Shown: positions 1 through 8,502, numbered from the stretch's first letter. The stretch: 64,000 nucleotides of DNA from Nodosilinea sp. FACHB-141 (GCF_014696135.1 NZ_JACJPP010000023.1:1-64000); one strand, 5' to 3'. A program made the numbers and translations. Notes: generated by a model from the sequence alone, not told the origin.

Positions 1-212
1 CAGTGGGCATTGTGGGTCTCGGGTTGAACCTGCGGGCCTACGACTTTGTGTCCCAGGAGATTCGGGCGGCAGAAGACCCAGAGTTTGAGACCTTCTACAC
101 CAAGAACATCTTGTTGAACGAAGGCATTCGGGCCTGGATGGCACCGACTGACCAGCCCCATGAGAAGTTTGTATTCCCCGAAGAGGTACTCCCCCGTGGT
201 AACGCTCTCTAG
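1..212 (+). CDS. psbD: Photosystem II D2 protein PsbD, 3' end
   Basis: C-terminal 69 residues of the D2 reaction-centre protein of photosystem II, a thylakoid membrane protein; the 5' part lies outside the window. The reading frame ends with [11 protein letters not shown] followed by TAG at 210-212, the characteristic C-terminus of D2. The visible part corresponds to the last lumenal/helical stretch and the carboxyl tail. D2 pairs with D1 to bind the primary electron carriers, but the pigment ligands lie upstream of the window. The downstream psbC begins inside this gene, the conserved cyanobacterial and plastid arrangement, which implies co-transcription. Identification is very secure. Confidence 0.97.
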   Translation, partial: VGIVGLGLNLRAYDFVSQEIRAAEDPEFETFYTKNILLNEGIRAWMAPTDQPHEKFVFPEEVLPRGNAL

Positions 213-1578
213 CAACTCGTATATTGCTGGGCGCGACCAAGAATCCACCGGCTTTGCCTGGTGGTCTGGTAACGCTCGTTTGATCAACCTATCCGGCAAG
301 CTGTTGGGTGCCCACGTGGCCCACTCCGGTCTGATTGTGTTCTGGGCCGGGGCTATGACCCTGTTTGAAGTAGCCCACTTTGTTCCTGACAAGCCTCTGT
401 ATGAGCAGGGCTTTATTCTGCTACCCCACCTGGCCACTTTGGGCTGGGGTGTGGGTCCTGGTGGTGAAGTAATCAACACCTTCCCTTATTTCGTTGTCGG
501 TGTGCTGCACCTGATTTCGTCGGCGGTGCTGGGTCTCGGTGGTATCTATCACGCCCTGCGCGGTCCCGAGGTGCTGGAAGAGTACTCTTCCTTCTTCGGC
601 TACGACTGGAAAGACAAGAACCAGATGACCAACATCATCGGCTACCACCTCATCCTGCTGGGTTGCGGTGCGCTGCTGCTGGTTCTGAAGGCTTGTGTGT
701 TCGGTGGTGTCTACGACACTTGGGCACCGGGCGGTGGCGATGTCCGCATCATCACCAACCCGACCCTAAACCCCGCTGTGATCTTTGGTTACCTATTGGG
801 TTCTCCCTTTGGTGGCGACGGCTGGATTGTCGGCGTCAACAACATGGAAGACATCATCGGCGGCCACATCTGGGTTGGCTTGATCTGCATTGCTGGCGGC
901 ATTTGGCACATTCTCACCAAGCCCTTCGGCTGGGCCCGCCGTGCTCTGATCTGGTCTGGTGAAGCCTACCTGTCGTACAGCCTGGGCGCTCTGTCCCTGA
1001 TGGGCTTTATCGCCTCCTGCTACGTATGGTTCAACAACACTGCTTATCCCTCTGAGTTCTACGGTCCCACCAACGCCGAGTCTTCACAGGCTCAGGCCAT
1101 GACCTTCCTGGTGCGCGACATGCGCTTGGGTGCCAACATCGGCGCGGCCCAAGGCCCCACTGGTCTGGGTAAGTACCTGATGCGCTCCCCCACGGGTGAG
1201 ATCATCTTCGGTGGTGAGACCATGCGCTTCTGGGACTTCCAAGGTCCTTGGTTGGAGCCCCTGCGTGGCCCCAACGGCCTCGACCTCGATAAGCTGACCA
1301 ACGATATCCAAGATTGGCAGGTGCGTCGCGCCGCTGAGTACATGACTCACGCGCCCAACGCCTCCATCAACTCGGTGGGCGGTGTGATCACGGAAATTAA
1401 CTCCGTGAACTTCGTTAACCCCCGGCAGTGGCTATCGACCTCTCACTTTGTACTGGGCTTCTTCTTCCTGATTGGCCACCTCTGGCATGCTGGTCGCGCT
1501 CGCGCGGCTGAGGCAGGCTTCGAGAAGGGTATCGATCGCGAAACTGAACCCGTGCTCGCTATGGGCGACCTCGACTAA
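196..1578 (+). CDS. psbC: Photosystem II CP43 chlorophyll-binding protein PsbC
   Basis: Inner-antenna chlorophyll a protein CP43, which also supplies a ligand to the Mn4CaO5 cluster. I place the start at GTG 196 ([15 protein letters not shown]), because homologues begin there, a GAGG Shine-Dalgarno lies at 183-186, and a longer frame from 160 would add residues encoded within psbD. This gives 460 residues, the normal length. Six membrane helices are evident, with His residues for chlorophyll, the large lumenal loop between helices 5 and 6 and the ligand motif [14 protein letters not shown]. The protein ends [10 protein letters not shown]. It overlaps psbD by 17 bases and is followed at once by an intrinsic terminator, so it is the last gene of the psbDC transcript. 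Confidence 0.98.
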   Translation: MVTLSSNSYIAGRDQESTGFAWWSGNARLINLSGKLLGAHVAHSGLIVFWAGAMTLFEVAHFVPDKPLYEQGFILLPHLATLGWGVGPGGEVINTFPYFVVGVLHLISSAVLGLGGIYHALRGPEVLEEYSSFFGYDWKDKNQMTNIIGYHLILLGCGALLLVLKACVFGGVYDTWAPGGGDVRIITNPTLNPAVIFGYLLGSPFGGDGWIVGVNNMEDIIGGHIWVGLICIAGGIWHILTKPFGWARRALIWSGEAYLSYSLGALSLMGFIASCYVWFNNTAYPSEFYGPTNAESSQAQAMTFLVRDMRLGANIGAAQGPTGLGKYLMRSPTGEIIFGGETMRFWDFQGPWLEPLRGPNGLDLDKLTNDIQDWQVRRAAEYMTHAPNASINSVGGVITEINSVNFVNPRQWLSTSHFVLGFFFLIGHLWHAGRARAAEAGFEKGIDRETEPVLAMGDLD

Positions 1579-1606
1579 GGTTGAGGCCAGCCTAAGGCTC
1601 AATAAG

Positions 1607-1638
1607 AAAAGCTCCTGCCCTAGGGCAGGAGCTTTTTT
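1607..1638 (+). terminator. Intrinsic terminator of psbDC
   Basis: A near-perfect palindrome made of AGCTCCTGCCC, a TA centre and GGGCAGGAGCT, flanked by an A run on the left and six T on the right. It begins about 30 bases after the psbC stop. The A/T flanks also pair, so it could work in both orientations, but the run of T after the stem suits the plus strand. Confidence 0.92.
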
Positions 1639-1735
1639 GTTGTGAAGTAGGTGAATGGAACACAGCGGCACCGCGCCTTAGCCAGATAGCAGGCTAAGCT
1701 CTACTGGCAAAAACCTTTTTGAGGACACTACGGCA

Positions 1736-1765
1736 ATTAAAAAGCCGCTGATCGACATCAGCGGC
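1736..1765 (-). terminator. Intrinsic terminator of the small gene at 1774-2085
   Basis: On the minus strand a 9-bp perfect stem (GCCGCTGAT / ATCAGCGGC) with a 4-base loop is followed by TTTTT. It starts nine bases after the stop of the minus-strand gene, so it should end that transcript. It faces the psbDC terminator, closing both converging units. Confidence 0.85.
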
Positions 1766-1773
1766 CCTAAGCG

Positions 1774-2085
1774 TCAATAAATTTCTGGCTCTGGCAGTGG
1801 GACAATAAAATTAGAGGGGTCATTGAGATAGCGGATGGTGTCTTCTTCAAGGCGGTGGACTAGGTATGGCTCGAGGGCGTCAGAGTGACGGAGGGCGGCT
1901 AGGTAGCCTTCAAGGTAAAGACGCAGCTCGCTGGTGCGATAGCCTCGGTTCCACTGGTCGACGAAGGCATCGGTAATCCGTTGATAGTACCGAACAGCTT
2001 TGGCATCCTGAAGCATGGGAGGTAGACCTATAAACTCGGCGGTGGTTAGGGGTAGATCTCGCTCTGTAACTAAATTTTCCCCCAA
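1774..2085 (-). CDS. Conserved cyanobacterial small protein (DUF6761-like)
   Basis: Small soluble, largely helical protein of unknown function. The core (VRYYQRITDAFVDQWNRGY, then LRLYLEGYLAALRHSD and a LVHRLEEDTIRYLNDPSNF segment) resembles a cyanobacteria-restricted family that I recall as DUF6761; that name is from memory. No signal peptide, membrane segment or catalytic motif is visible. The frame opens with TTG at 2085 (103 aa). An ATG at 2016 would give an 80-residue protein beginning MLQDAKAVRYYQR, and neither start has a good ribosome-binding site. It is a single-gene unit with its own terminator at 1736-1765. Confidence 0.7.
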   Translation of the reverse strand: MGENLVTERDLPLTTAEFIGLPPMLQDAKAVRYYQRITDAFVDQWNRGYRTSELRLYLEGYLAALRHSDALEPYLVHRLEEDTIRYLNDPSNFIVPLPEPEIY

Positions 2086-2174
2086 AGGGTGAAAAACCTG
2101 ATGAGTTTCTTAACGTACCGTTATACGTATCTTTATACACCGTTTGCCTAGGGCAAGGAGTGCGGATTATGACA

Positions 2175-3404
2175 CTATCTAGGCGACGGTTTTGGGGGGA
2201 GCGAAATTTTGGAGTTGGCTAAGGGCTTGGGCAAAACAGAACGGTAAGCGGCTAGGGTGTGATGGGCGATCGCATCCCAGTCGTAACACTCTCTAGCATA
2301 GGCTCTAGCTCGCTGCCCCCGTAGCTGCCGTTGGGCAGAATCTTTCAGCGCCTCAACTAAGGCTTGGGCTACACCGTCTACGCTCAAGTCGCACACCCAG
2401 CCGCTGCCGCTGCTGGTAATGTCAGGCCAGATGTATACGCCTTTAGACACTACCACCGGCACCCCCGCCGCCATGGCTTCCGCTACGGCAATGCCAAAAT
2501 TCTCGTAGTAGGAGGGCAGCACGAATAGATCGGCAGCTTGTAGCAGGGCGGCTTTGGTATTGCCGGTGACAAAACCCGTGAGCGCGGTGCGATCGCCCAG
2601 TGAAGTAGCCCGCAGGCGATCGCCAATAGCCTGCTCATAGGCAGGATCCTGAGGATTTCCCCCCGCCAGCACCAGATGAAACTCTACGCCCTGAGCCGTG
2701 AGCTGCTCTAGAGCCGGCAGCAGCAAATCGAGCCCCTTTTTAGGATCTAGTCTAGAGAGGTAGAGCAGGAGAGGGCGATTATGAGGGATTCCTAGCTGGG
2801 CTAAGATTTGCTGACGTTCATCCACAGGTAATGCTTTTGGCGGCTGTACTCCCAGAGGGATCACCCAATCCTGAGTGCTGGCCCCAAACCGATAGGAGAC
2901 TTCTGCCTCGATCGGGCTGGTGAAATGCAGCGCCGCCGCCCCACCAATATTGGGGGCCTCAAACAGCCGTCCGTAGATCTGCTTGAGGCGCTTTTTTTTC
3001 TGCAAATCTGCCGGGTCAAGGGTGCCCAGGGGGCGCAGCACGTAGGGCAGGCCGCGATCGCGCGCCACCGTTGCCGCCGCCGTGCTTAGGGGCGAAAACA
3101 ACGCGTGAATGTGGACCAGGTCAAACTCATGGGCGTGCTGGTAGAGCCAGGCCAAAAGCCCCGCCGAAAACTTGTACCGCCGCCAGGGCGAACAGGCAAA
3201 GTAACGCACCGTATAGTTCTCTTCCTGTACCGGTACGCCTAAGGGAACCGCCAGCGGTGACTGACCTGAATCGCCATTGGCGTTAGTGGTAAGAATGGTT
3301 ACCTCCGCCCCTGCCGCTGCCAAGCCCTGGGCAAAGCCGCGCACCATCTGGCTCGGACCGCCGTAGATAAGGGAGATGGAGGGGACGATTTGGAGGATGC
3401 GCAT
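2175..3404 (-). CDS. hpsP: GT4 glycosyltransferase, HpsP-like
   Basis: Retaining GT-B glycosyltransferase of family GT4, 409 residues. The N-terminal acceptor domain begins MRILQIVPSISLIYGGPSQM. The C-terminal nucleotide-sugar domain has LLYLSRLDPKKGLDLLLPA, LTGFV, DLFVLPSYYENFGIAVAEAM (the E-x7-E region) and GVPVVVSK. The opening and the adjacent second glycosyltransferase resemble HpsP and HpsO of the hormogonium polysaccharide locus of filamentous cyanobacteria, which is needed for gliding motility; this name rests on recalled similarity and is less certain than the family. The donor and acceptor sugars cannot be read from sequence. It lies downstream of the gene at 3563-4744 on the same strand, with a G-rich repeat between them. 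Confidence 0.83.
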   Translation of the reverse strand: MRILQIVPSISLIYGGPSQMVRGFAQGLAAAGAEVTILTTNANGDSGQSPLAVPLGVPVQEENYTVRYFACSPWRRYKFSAGLLAWLYQHAHEFDLVHIHALFSPLSTAAATVARDRGLPYVLRPLGTLDPADLQKKKRLKQIYGRLFEAPNIGGAAALHFTSPIEAEVSYRFGASTQDWVIPLGVQPPKALPVDERQQILAQLGIPHNRPLLLYLSRLDPKKGLDLLLPALEQLTAQGVEFHLVLAGGNPQDPAYEQAIGDRLRATSLGDRTALTGFVTGNTKAALLQAADLFVLPSYYENFGIAVAEAMAAGVPVVVSKGVYIWPDITSSGSGWVCDLSVDGVAQALVEALKDSAQRQLRGQRARAYARECYDWDAIAHHTLAAYRSVLPKPLANSKISLPPKPSPR

Positions 3405-3452
3405 GGGGAAGTAGGGGAGTGGGGGTGAGGGGGTGGATGGGTAGGCGGGGGA
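3405..3452. repeat. G-rich 8-mer-type intergenic repeat
   Basis: Low-complexity stretch of GGGGAGT, GGGGGTGA and GGTGGATGGGTA units directly upstream of the HpsP-like gene. The same word family recurs at 15231-15277, 32901-32940, 38581-38686 and 61229-61312. The rest of the gap (3453-3562) is C/T-rich on the plus strand and holds no gene I can support. Confidence 0.6.
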
Positions 3453-3562
3453 AAGCTGGGTGAATCAGTTTTGAGTTTTGAGTTGGGCTTGAAGCTAAAT
3501 TCAACATTCAAAGCTTCTCTATCTCCCTCACCTTCCCCATCTCCTCATCTTCCTTGCCTCCC

Positions 3563-4744
3563 TCATCCCTCGACCCCAATCTCCCGGTAAAACTCCAACA
3601 GCTGCTTCGCCAGTGCCCGGTTCGTGTAGCGGCTCATGGCGCGGTGATGACCTGCTTCTGCTAAGGCCTGCCGCTGTTCGGGATTCTCCAGCAGGAGGCG
3701 AAGGCAATTGGCTAGTTCAGGGGCATTGCCTTCGGGAAAGACGAGGCCAGACTGGTCGATGACGTGGGGAATCTCGCCGGAGTCGGAACCAATCACGGGG
3801 ACGGCGCAGGCCATGGCTTCGATCAGCACGTGGCCGAATTGTTCTTTCCAGCCTTTGGAGGTGAGGGTTTTGAAGGTATTGGTGGTTTCGGAGGGCAGCA
3901 CTAGGGTGTGCATGAGGTTGATGTAATTGGGGACCTGATCGTGGGGAATGTCGGTCACCCAGCGGAGGCGATCGCCGATGCTCAACCCATCAGCCTTGGC
4001 CTGAATGGTATCCCGCAGCTCTCCCCGACCCACTAGCAGCCACACCCAGGGCTGAGGATGATCTCTTAGAGTCGCCAGGGCGTCGCAGAGAGTAAGCAAT
4101 CCCTTTTCTTCGACGAAGCGACCACAGTAGCCCACTACAAAGGCATCGCTGGCGATGGCGAGGGCCTGGGACAACTCTGGTTGGGGTTGGGGACGAAACA
4201 GGGTTTCGTCGACGCCGAGCTGAGGCATCACCTGATAGGGGGCCGTGTAGCCGCGATCGCGTAAGATATCGGCCCCGTCCTGGTTGCCCACCACTAGACC
4301 GTGGGTATGCCGCAGGTTGTAGGCTTCGAGGGCCGAGATAGGGAATTTGAGCTGGTAGGGCAAGTTCCACCAGGTAAAAAGGACGTTTTTGGCCTTAAGG
4401 CCTAGCAGGCGGTTGAGGGTGATGGTTTGGGTGTAGGCCAGCGCTTTAGCACCCTGCTCAACCTGAATCACTTGGGGCCGAAACCTTCGCAGCAAGCTAA
4501 CCAGATCGGGGCCAAAGGTGAGCAACCCTTGGTTGTTTTGGCTGAGATTGCTGAGGGGCTGCACCCGAAAGTTGCCCGCCTGGAGGGGTTCAGACACAAT
4601 CAGCCGGTTTTGCACGCCGCCGGGCTGCCAGCGGCGAGGAACGCCCACCACTACCTCTATCTCTGGGGAAAGCTGGGCTAGGGCGCGCAGCTTTTCGCGG
4701 TTGAGGTCAACGATATAAGTGTGGCTGAGCACGAGCACACGCAT
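3563..4744 (-). CDS. hpsO: GT4 glycosyltransferase, HpsO-like
   Basis: GT-B fold glycosyltransferase of family GT4, 393 residues from ATG 4744 (MRVLVLSHTYIVDLNREKL). ATG 4756 and TTG 4762 lie in frame upstream, but the core fold begins at 4744. Visible parts: an N-terminal Rossmann-like domain with HTYIVDLN, VEQGAKALAY and FTWWNLPYQLKFPISALEAY, then the donor-binding domain with VGYCGRFVEEKGLLTLCDAL, LLVGRGEL, LPSETT and the E-x7-E region FGHVLIEAMACAVPVIGSDS. The resemblance to HpsO of the hormogonium polysaccharide locus is recalled, not searched. It is probably transcribed with the HpsP-like gene 158 bases downstream, so the two likely work on one extracellular polysaccharide. Confidence 0.83.
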   Translation of the reverse strand: MRVLVLSHTYIVDLNREKLRALAQLSPEIEVVVGVPRRWQPGGVQNRLIVSEPLQAGNFRVQPLSNLSQNNQGLLTFGPDLVSLLRRFRPQVIQVEQGAKALAYTQTITLNRLLGLKAKNVLFTWWNLPYQLKFPISALEAYNLRHTHGLVVGNQDGADILRDRGYTAPYQVMPQLGVDETLFRPQPQPELSQALAIASDAFVVGYCGRFVEEKGLLTLCDALATLRDHPQPWVWLLVGRGELRDTIQAKADGLSIGDRLRWVTDIPHDQVPNYINLMHTLVLPSETTNTFKTLTSKGWKEQFGHVLIEAMACAVPVIGSDSGEIPHVIDQSGLVFPEGNAPELANCLRLLLENPEQRQALAEAGHHRAMSRYTNRALAKQLLEFYREIGVEG

Positions 4745-4857
4745 GGTTGGCAACATCTGCAAAAAGGGGCACCTCTAGGTTGCCCAAAGGGTGCTTAGGG
4801 GTTGCACCGGTCAGCCATCCTGGCAGGGCGATCGCTGCCAGGGCTGCTCGCATGCCT

Positions 4858-5157
4858 TTAGCCATCGCTTTGGGAAACTATGCCCTCATCCCTGCGATCG
4901 CCTGCTGCCCGCTTGGCCTGGCCGTAGCGAATCGGTCCCCTAGCTGTTTTGGGATCGACCACTTGCCCTCGCTGTCGGACAACAATTTCCCCCTCGGCGG
5001 CTAGCTCAACCCCGACCTCACGGACAGCAGGCATCAACTCGCGCCAGTCTTCATGACTGAGGGCGCGGGCGACTTCAGAGGGGCAGATCGTTTTGCTGGG
5101 GCCGCGCTGGGCAAGCAAACCGAGCAAGGTGGCGCGCAGGTCAGCAGAAACGGTCAT
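4858..5157 (-). CDS. DUF3253 family protein
   Basis: Small protein of about 99 residues carrying a DUF3253 domain: LLAQRGPSKTICPSEVARAL, then DWRELMPAVREVGVELAAEG and GQVVDPKTARGPIR. The domain looks like a winged-helix fold but has no established role. The start at ATG 5157 is chosen because the ATG shares four bases (ATGA) with the stop codon of the upstream hydrolase, so translation is probably coupled; the longer frame to 5232 lies within the hydrolase. The C-terminal 20 or so residues are charged and low complexity. Confidence 0.75.
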   Translation of the reverse strand: MTVSADLRATLLGLLAQRGPSKTICPSEVARALSHEDWRELMPAVREVGVELAAEGEIVVRQRGQVVDPKTARGPIRYGQAKRAAGDRRDEGIVSQSDG

Positions 5158-6020
5158 GGCCCCAAGGCGAGGAATTCGTCCATGAGGGTATTGACCTGGT
5201 GAGGGCGCTCCTGCTGCACCCAATGGCTGCAATGGGGAATGTAGCGCAGGCGCAGATGGCGCACGTAGTCTTCAGTGCCAAGGGAAAGTTCTTTGCCCAA
5301 GGCTGCATCGGCTTCGCCCCAAATCAGCAGGGTGGGTACTTCGAGAATGCCCCAGGGTTGCCACTGTGGGCCGCTAAAGCTCAAAGCCCGGTAGTAGTTG
5401 ACCATGGCGGTGAGGGCACCAGGCTTGGCAGCGGCGGTCTTGTAGGCTCGTAGATCGGCGTCGCTAAAGGTACTTTTATCGACGGCCATGCCCAGCAACA
5501 TTTGCTCGATCGCCCAGTAGTCGCCCGCCTGCAATAGTAGTTCGGGCAGCAGCGGTAGCTGAAAGGCCCCGATATACCAACTGCGCAACAGCTGCTGGGG
5601 ATGGCGTAGCCCTTCGGCAAACTTGGCTGGGTGGGGAATATTCATCACGATCAGCGACTCGAGCAGTTCGGGGTGGGCGTAGGCAAAGGCCCAAGCGATC
5701 GCGCCTCCCCAGTCGTGCCCTACCAGTACCGCGCGGTCATAGCCCAAGGCGGCGATCGCCCCCCGTACATCCTCCACTAAGACATCCAGGCGATAGGCAT
5801 TGACATCTGAGGGCTTGTCGCTGTCGTTGTAGCCCCGTAGGTCCAGGGCGACGCAGGTATATTTGGCCGCAAAATGGTCGAGCTGGTGCCGCCAGGAGTA
5901 CCAAAATTCTGGAAAGCCATGCAAAAACAGCATCAGCGGCCCTTGGCCCTGGCGGACGTAGTGCAGGCGCAGGCCATTAGTTTGCAGAAACCCGTGCTGT
6001 TTGCTGACAGTTGCGGTCAT
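5154..6020 (-). CDS. Alpha/beta hydrolase, epoxide hydrolase-like
   Basis: Alpha/beta-hydrolase of 288 residues in the epoxide hydrolase / haloalkane dehalogenase branch. The oxyanion-hole motif is HGFPEFWYSWRHQ (about residue 34), the second conserved segment is DLRGYNDSDKP, and the nucleophile elbow VGHDWGG carries Asp, which separates this branch from Ser esterases. The catalytic His is in HCSHWVQQERP near the C-terminus, with a helical cap between. There is no signal peptide, so it is cytoplasmic. Start is ATG 6020 (MTATVSKQHGF). The stop overlaps the start of the DUF3253 gene by four bases. The physiological substrate is unknown; detoxification of epoxides or related electrophiles is a family-level guess. 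Confidence 0.88.
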   Translation of the reverse strand: MTATVSKQHGFLQTNGLRLHYVRQGQGPLMLFLHGFPEFWYSWRHQLDHFAAKYTCVALDLRGYNDSDKPSDVNAYRLDVLVEDVRGAIAALGYDRAVLVGHDWGGAIAWAFAYAHPELLESLIVMNIPHPAKFAEGLRHPQQLLRSWYIGAFQLPLLPELLLQAGDYWAIEQMLLGMAVDKSTFSDADLRAYKTAAAKPGALTAMVNYYRALSFSGPQWQPWGILEVPTLLIWGEADAALGKELSLGTEDYVRHLRLRYIPHCSHWVQQERPHQVNTLMDEFLALGP

Positions 6021-6396
6021 GGCACCACCGGGGCCAACGTCTCCTTAACTATACTGAGAACTCCTAGGGCTGGGGGCGATCCCCCTGACTTGGACCGGGT
6101 TGTCAGTTACGTAAATATATTTAACCCATTTCTCCCAACCCCCGGATGCTGATTTTTACCACCTGTAAATGGTAGGGAGCACAGCAGAAGCTGACGTTGT
6201 GTGGGTGGCCTTCACAACACCTAACCAGATCACAGCTCAGAGTCGTTTGCTCACCCGCCAGACCTAATGGGGTTAACTGGCTTGCGAAGGCTCATTCTCT
6301 ACGTGCTGCCCTTGGGGCGCTGGTTGCTGACCGTCGCGATCTGGAACGACCTGGGAAGGTTTGGCCCTCGTCACGTTCCTTGCGATTGTTCCTGAT
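6021..6396. other. Intergenic region before the tandem paralogues
   Basis: This divergent gap should hold promoters for both sides. An AT-rich stretch (TTACGTAAATATATTTAA, 6107-6124) is a plausible promoter region, but I cannot assign -35/-10 boxes. It contains two elements repeated upstream of the second paralogue (6260-6271 and 6360-6390). Confidence 0.5.
6260..6390 (+). repeat. Duplicated upstream element, copy 1
   Basis: Two blocks, AGACCTAATGGG at 6260-6271 and a 31-base block starting TTTGGCCCTC at 6360-6390, recur with few changes at 7519-7530 and 7591-7620, each just before one of the two paralogous genes. The bases between the blocks have diverged, so the blocks may be under selection as leader or control sequence. 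Confidence 0.7.
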
Positions 6397-7266
6397 ATGA
6401 ACTCACTAGACGACTTGACCCTGTTGCAGTGGTTTGTTTCGGGGGATGCCTCCCTAGAAGCAAATCAGTCGCTCCGGATTCAGCCCGCCAACAACCTGCG
6501 CCAGCTCTTGGGCCGTAAAGGCTCGCTGCTGGCCACCGCCTACGATGCTGCCCTGCCGCCCCGCATTGAGGTGCGCCGCCACACCGAATACGCTGACATA
6601 CTACACCAGATTTTGGTCGACCATCACTTTGTGCCCGTTGGCCAGGAGTTGGACAGCCAGGTGTTGTGCTATGCTCACTACCCAATTCCTGAGGGCTACC
6701 GCATTGTCTATGGCCAGGCTCGCCAGCTGTGGAAGCAGTGGTGGACCCACGCCAGTCGCCTCAGCGATCGCCACCTTCAGCTCGACCTGTTTGTGCTGGC
6801 GAGCAGCCAGTGGTACCCCATCCGCGACGTTGCCATCAACAGCGGCACGCTCTACATTGACACCTTGCGGGGCGAGACCGTTCACCACGGCGATGACATG
6901 ATGGTGTGGCTCGAACAGGAGCGCTGTGATGAGACCGATGAAACCTGTTTTTGGGCATCGCCTTCAGGCCAGCTAGTGCCGCACCAGCTTCTAGAACAGA
7001 CGCCTGCCGCCACCCTGACTAGCCCGCCCCATCAGTCTCAGCCCTCCGGCCGGCCGCTTTTGGATGGTGCAGTTTCCTCGGCTACTGTAGACTCCACCCT
7101 GGCCCCGGTTGTGTATGCCCTAGACGGCAGGGTCTACGTGCAGACCGCCCTAGGCGTTATCGTCGTCGAAGGCGAAAAACTGAGAGCCTACAAGCCTGCG
7201 CCCCCAATGGCGACCCCCAGGGATCGAGCTACGACCGTCGCCACCGTTCGACAGCGCCCCAGATAA
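6397..7266 (+). CDS. Unknown cyanobacterial protein, tandem paralogue A
   Basis: Protein of 289 residues from ATG 6397 (MNSLDDLTLLQWFVSGDA); this start matches the paralogue at 7627, and the in-frame upstream extension overlaps the duplicated leader element. I do not recognise the family. Three parts are visible: a conserved N-terminal domain (to about residue 185) with IEVRRHTEYADILHQILVDH and QLDLFVLASSQWYPIRDVA; a variable Pro/Ser/Thr linker; and a short conserved C-terminal module with APVVYALDGRVYVQTALGV. There is no signal peptide or membrane segment. The N-terminal domain keeps SGTLYIDTLRGE and a WLEQERC motif. The two copies are clearly homologous, with most difference in the linker. 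Confidence 0.75.
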   Translation: MNSLDDLTLLQWFVSGDASLEANQSLRIQPANNLRQLLGRKGSLLATAYDAALPPRIEVRRHTEYADILHQILVDHHFVPVGQELDSQVLCYAHYPIPEGYRIVYGQARQLWKQWWTHASRLSDRHLQLDLFVLASSQWYPIRDVAINSGTLYIDTLRGETVHHGDDMMVWLEQERCDETDETCFWASPSGQLVPHQLLEQTPAATLTSPPHQSQPSGRPLLDGAVSSATVDSTLAPVVYALDGRVYVQTALGVIVVEGEKLRAYKPAPPMATPRDRATTVATVRQRPR

Positions 7267-7626
7267 CCGGCGGCTCCAGCAATAGACTTCGCCAGCTTTG
7301 CCTAGCGTCTCGGTCAGCAACTAGACCCTAGGCAAATTATGGCGGCGATTGTGACGCCCTAGCCACCGCAAAACTGTATAAGAATTTACAAAATCTTGTT
7401 GATATCACGGGGGAAACATCCGGATTCCTAACGTCAGATTTCATAGCATGGGATTGTGTCGATCCGATGCAGGGCATTGAGCAGCCTCTATCTGGATCAG
7501 CGTTCACGGCTCTCAGCTAGACCTAATGGGCTTAATCAGTCTGCGATGGTAAAAGCTTTTCAGCGATCGCGGCTGAGATGATTTCCAGGGTTTGGCCCTC
7601 ATCACGTTCCTGCAATTGTTTCACCC
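7267..7626. other. Spacer between tandem paralogues
   Basis: About 360 bases with no gene. It includes an AT-rich patch near 7376-7400 (TATAAGAATTTACAAAATCT), a plausible promoter region for paralogue B, and the second copy of the duplicated leader blocks. No T-tailed terminator hairpin is evident after paralogue A. Confidence 0.45.
7519..7620 (+). repeat. Duplicated upstream element, copy 2
   Basis: Blocks 7519-7530 (AGACCTAATGGG) and 7591-7620 (starts TTTGGCCCTC) match the leader of paralogue A. The 3' block ends six bases before the start codon of paralogue B, as it does in copy A, so the spacing is also conserved. Confidence 0.7.
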
Positions 7627-8502
7627 ATGACCTCACTCGATGATTTAACTCTGTTGCAGTGGTTTGTCTCAGGGGATGCCACCCTAGAAGCGAACCAGTC
7701 GCTGCGCATTCAGCCCGCCAACAATGTGCGCCAGCTTCTGGGCCGCAAAGGATCGCTGCTAGCGATTGCCTACGATGCCACCACGCCGGCTCGCATTGAG
7801 GTGCGCCGCCACACTGACTACACGGACGTACTGCACCAGGTCTTGGTCGACCATCACTTTCTACCCGTTGGTCAGGGGCTAGATAGCCAGGTATTGTGCT
7901 ACGCCCATCACCCTATCCCCCAGGGCTACCGGGTCAATTACGCCGCCGCCCGACAGCTTTGGAAGCAGTGGTGGATGCAGTCAAGCCGCCGCGGCAACCG
8001 CCCGCTGCAGCTTGACCTGCTAGTGTTGACCCAAAACCAGTGGTATCCCGTCCGCGACATTGCCATCAACAGCGGTACCCTCTACGTTGATACCCTACGC
8101 GGCGAGAACGTTTACCACGGCGATGACATGGTGGCCTGGCTCGAAAAAGAGCGCTGCGAAGAGGGCGACAAAACCTGTGTTTGGACATCGCCACCGGCTC
8201 AGGCGGCCCCGACTCCTCCTGAGCCGCCCGTTGCTGCAACTGTGCCGGCAAGGGCACCCGCTCCAGCCCCTCGCCCAGCCCCGCCGCTGAGATCACCGGT
8301 TGCCCCAGCCCCTCTAGCTAGCGTAGACCCCACTCTGGCTCCGGTGGTCTATGCCCTAGACGGTAAGGTCTACATCCAGACCGCTGTGGGAGTGGTTGTG
8401 GTGGAGGGCCAAGAGCTAAAGGCTTATAAATCCCTGCATCAGCCGGCGATCGCCCCTGATCGACTTGCGACCGTGGCAACCGTCAGGCAGCGCCTTAGGT
8501 AA
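7627..8502 (+). CDS. Unknown cyanobacterial protein, tandem paralogue B
   Basis: Protein of 291 residues from ATG 7627 (MTSLDDLTLLQWFVSGDA), homologous along most of its length to the gene at 6397-7266. The N-terminal domain and the C-terminal module (APVVYALDGKVYIQTAVGVV) are conserved. The linker here is rich in Pro and Ala (APAPAPRPAPPLRSP) and differs from copy A, suggesting it is only a spacer. No family, signal peptide or membrane segment is recognised. The gene converges on sixA with an 8-base tail-to-tail overlap (stop TAA at 8500-8502). Confidence 0.75.
   Translation: MTSLDDLTLLQWFVSGDATLEANQSLRIQPANNVRQLLGRKGSLLAIAYDATTPARIEVRRHTDYTDVLHQVLVDHHFLPVGQGLDSQVLCYAHHPIPQGYRVNYAAARQLWKQWWMQSSRRGNRPLQLDLLVLTQNQWYPVRDIAINSGTLYVDTLRGENVYHGDDMVAWLEKERCEEGDKTCVWTSPPAQAAPTPPEPPVAATVPARAPAPAPRPAPPLRSPVAPAPLASVDPTLAPVVYALDGKVYIQTAVGVVVVEGQELKAYKSLHQPAIAPDRLATVATVRQRLR

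Noticed and set aside
8060-8296. Overlapping Arg/Pro-rich frames on both strands within paralogue B
   Set aside because: They lie inside the Pro-rich linker of the real gene, and both strands are open because of base composition.
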